Below, one piece after another: positions 5,065 through 5,333 of a stretch of DNA of 5,333 nucleotides. The notes below the pieces were generated by a model. The model worked only from the letters and a program-made list of their open reading frames with translations. It was not told where the DNA came from and did no database searches. The DNA lies in the NCBI GenBank assembly GCA_934403665.1, contig CAKRUL010000119.1:1-5333 (forward strand), in the 5' to 3' direction. The translations under genes and the position numbers were made by a program. The first letter of the stretch is position 1. Each line of letters starts with the position of its first letter. This DNA comes from an uncultured Clostridia bacterium. GTDB lineage: Bacteria; Bacillota_A; Clostridia; UMGS1840; HGM11507.

Positions 5065-5333
5065 TTATTCCTCCTCATTTTGCCGGAAGATGACTTCACA
5101 GCGGTATATGGGCATTCCCTGTTCTGCAAACAAGGTCTCATACTCCGTCATGACATTTTCTTCAAAACGGCTGTTATGCAAATCGAATGTAATATTTCTC
5201 ATTTTCAGATCACAATCCGCAAACTCATTGAGGGAGAACTCAAATAATTTTCGGTTATCCGTCTTAAAATGCAGTTCTCCTCCCGGGATCAGGATCCGCT
5301 CATAAATGGCAAGAAAATCCCGGTAGGTCAAAC
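5065..5333 (-). CDS. trmB: tRNA (guanine-46-N7)-methyltransferase, N-terminal part outside window
   Basis: TrmB transfers a methyl group from S-adenosylmethionine to N7 of G46 in the tRNA variable loop, in the cytoplasm. Only the last 88 or so residues of a protein usually near 215 are visible, because the gene enters from the right edge. The first full codon at 5331-5329 is a TTG for internal Leu, not a start. The C-terminal family signatures are clear: LTYRDFLAIYERILIPGGELHFKTDN, where GGxLHFKTDN is the late strand of the methyltransferase fold, then LFEFSL, and NVMTEYETLFAEQGMPIYR, where TEYE and the PIYR tail are characteristic. The AdoMet-binding glycine motif lies off-window. It is upstream of, and nearly contiguous with, the SLH gene on the same strand. 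This pairing looks like transcriptional convenience rather than a shared pathway. Confidence 0.93.
   Translation of the reverse strand, partial: LTYRDFLAIYERILIPGGELHFKTDNRKLFEFSLNEFADCDLKMRNITFDLHNSRFEENVMTEYETLFAEQGMPIYRCEVIFRQNEEE
5069..5076 (-). promoter_or_regulatory. Ribosome binding site of the SLH gene, embedded in the end of trmB
   Basis: On the - strand GAGGAGGA lies 6 nt before the ATG (5062-5060) and encodes the closing Glu residues of TrmB. The trmB stop (5067-5065) is only 2 nt from the ATG, so the SLH gene is probably translated by coupling from the trmB message, and no separate promoter is visible between the two genes. Confidence 0.85.

Overview
The window looks like a chromosomal segment of a Gram-positive, Clostridia-type member of the Bacillota (Firmicutes). 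The evidence is strong purine-rich Shine-Dalgarno sites (AGGAGG type), a base composition near half GC, an S-layer-homology (SLH) secreted protein, and an M56 membrane protein with an ectodomain architecture that I know mainly from Clostridia. I cannot name a genus. Five protein genes are visible and two of them run off the window. I saw no tRNA, rRNA, CRISPR array, IS element or phage gene.

Left part (1-1225, + strand): the C-terminal two thirds of the nucleotide-excision-repair nuclease UvrC, ending in an intrinsic terminator whose 5' arm overlaps the uvrC stop codon.

Middle (about 1250-3908, + strand): a compact two-gene regulatory operon. A near-consensus promoter (TTGACA, 17 bp, TATAAT) is overlapped and followed by two TACA-N2-TGTA dyads, the expected binding sites of a BlaI/MecI-type repressor. 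They drive a BlaI-type repressor (124 aa) and, abutting its stop codon, a 700-aa M56 (BlaR1/MecR1-like) membrane metallopeptidase. By analogy with Bla/Mec systems, the membrane protein senses an external signal, its cytoplasmic HEXXH protease becomes active, the repressor is inactivated and the operon is derepressed. The ectodomain is not the penicillin-binding domain of true BlaR1. It is about 400 residues with a small lipoprotein-like domain and a DUF4825-like region, so the signal is unknown. The operon contains no beta-lactamase or PBP target gene. An in-frame internal start with its own Shine-Dalgarno and a lipobox could release the ectodomain as a separate lipoprotein, which is the most interesting hypothesis here.

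Right part (3860-5333, - strand): trmB (tRNA guanine-46 N7-methyltransferase, C-terminal part only) followed two bases later by a gene for a secreted SLH protein with an uncharacterised Trp-rich C-terminal domain. This unit converges on the regulatory operon, and both are probably ended by one shared 16-bp bidirectional terminator hairpin at about 3860-3908.
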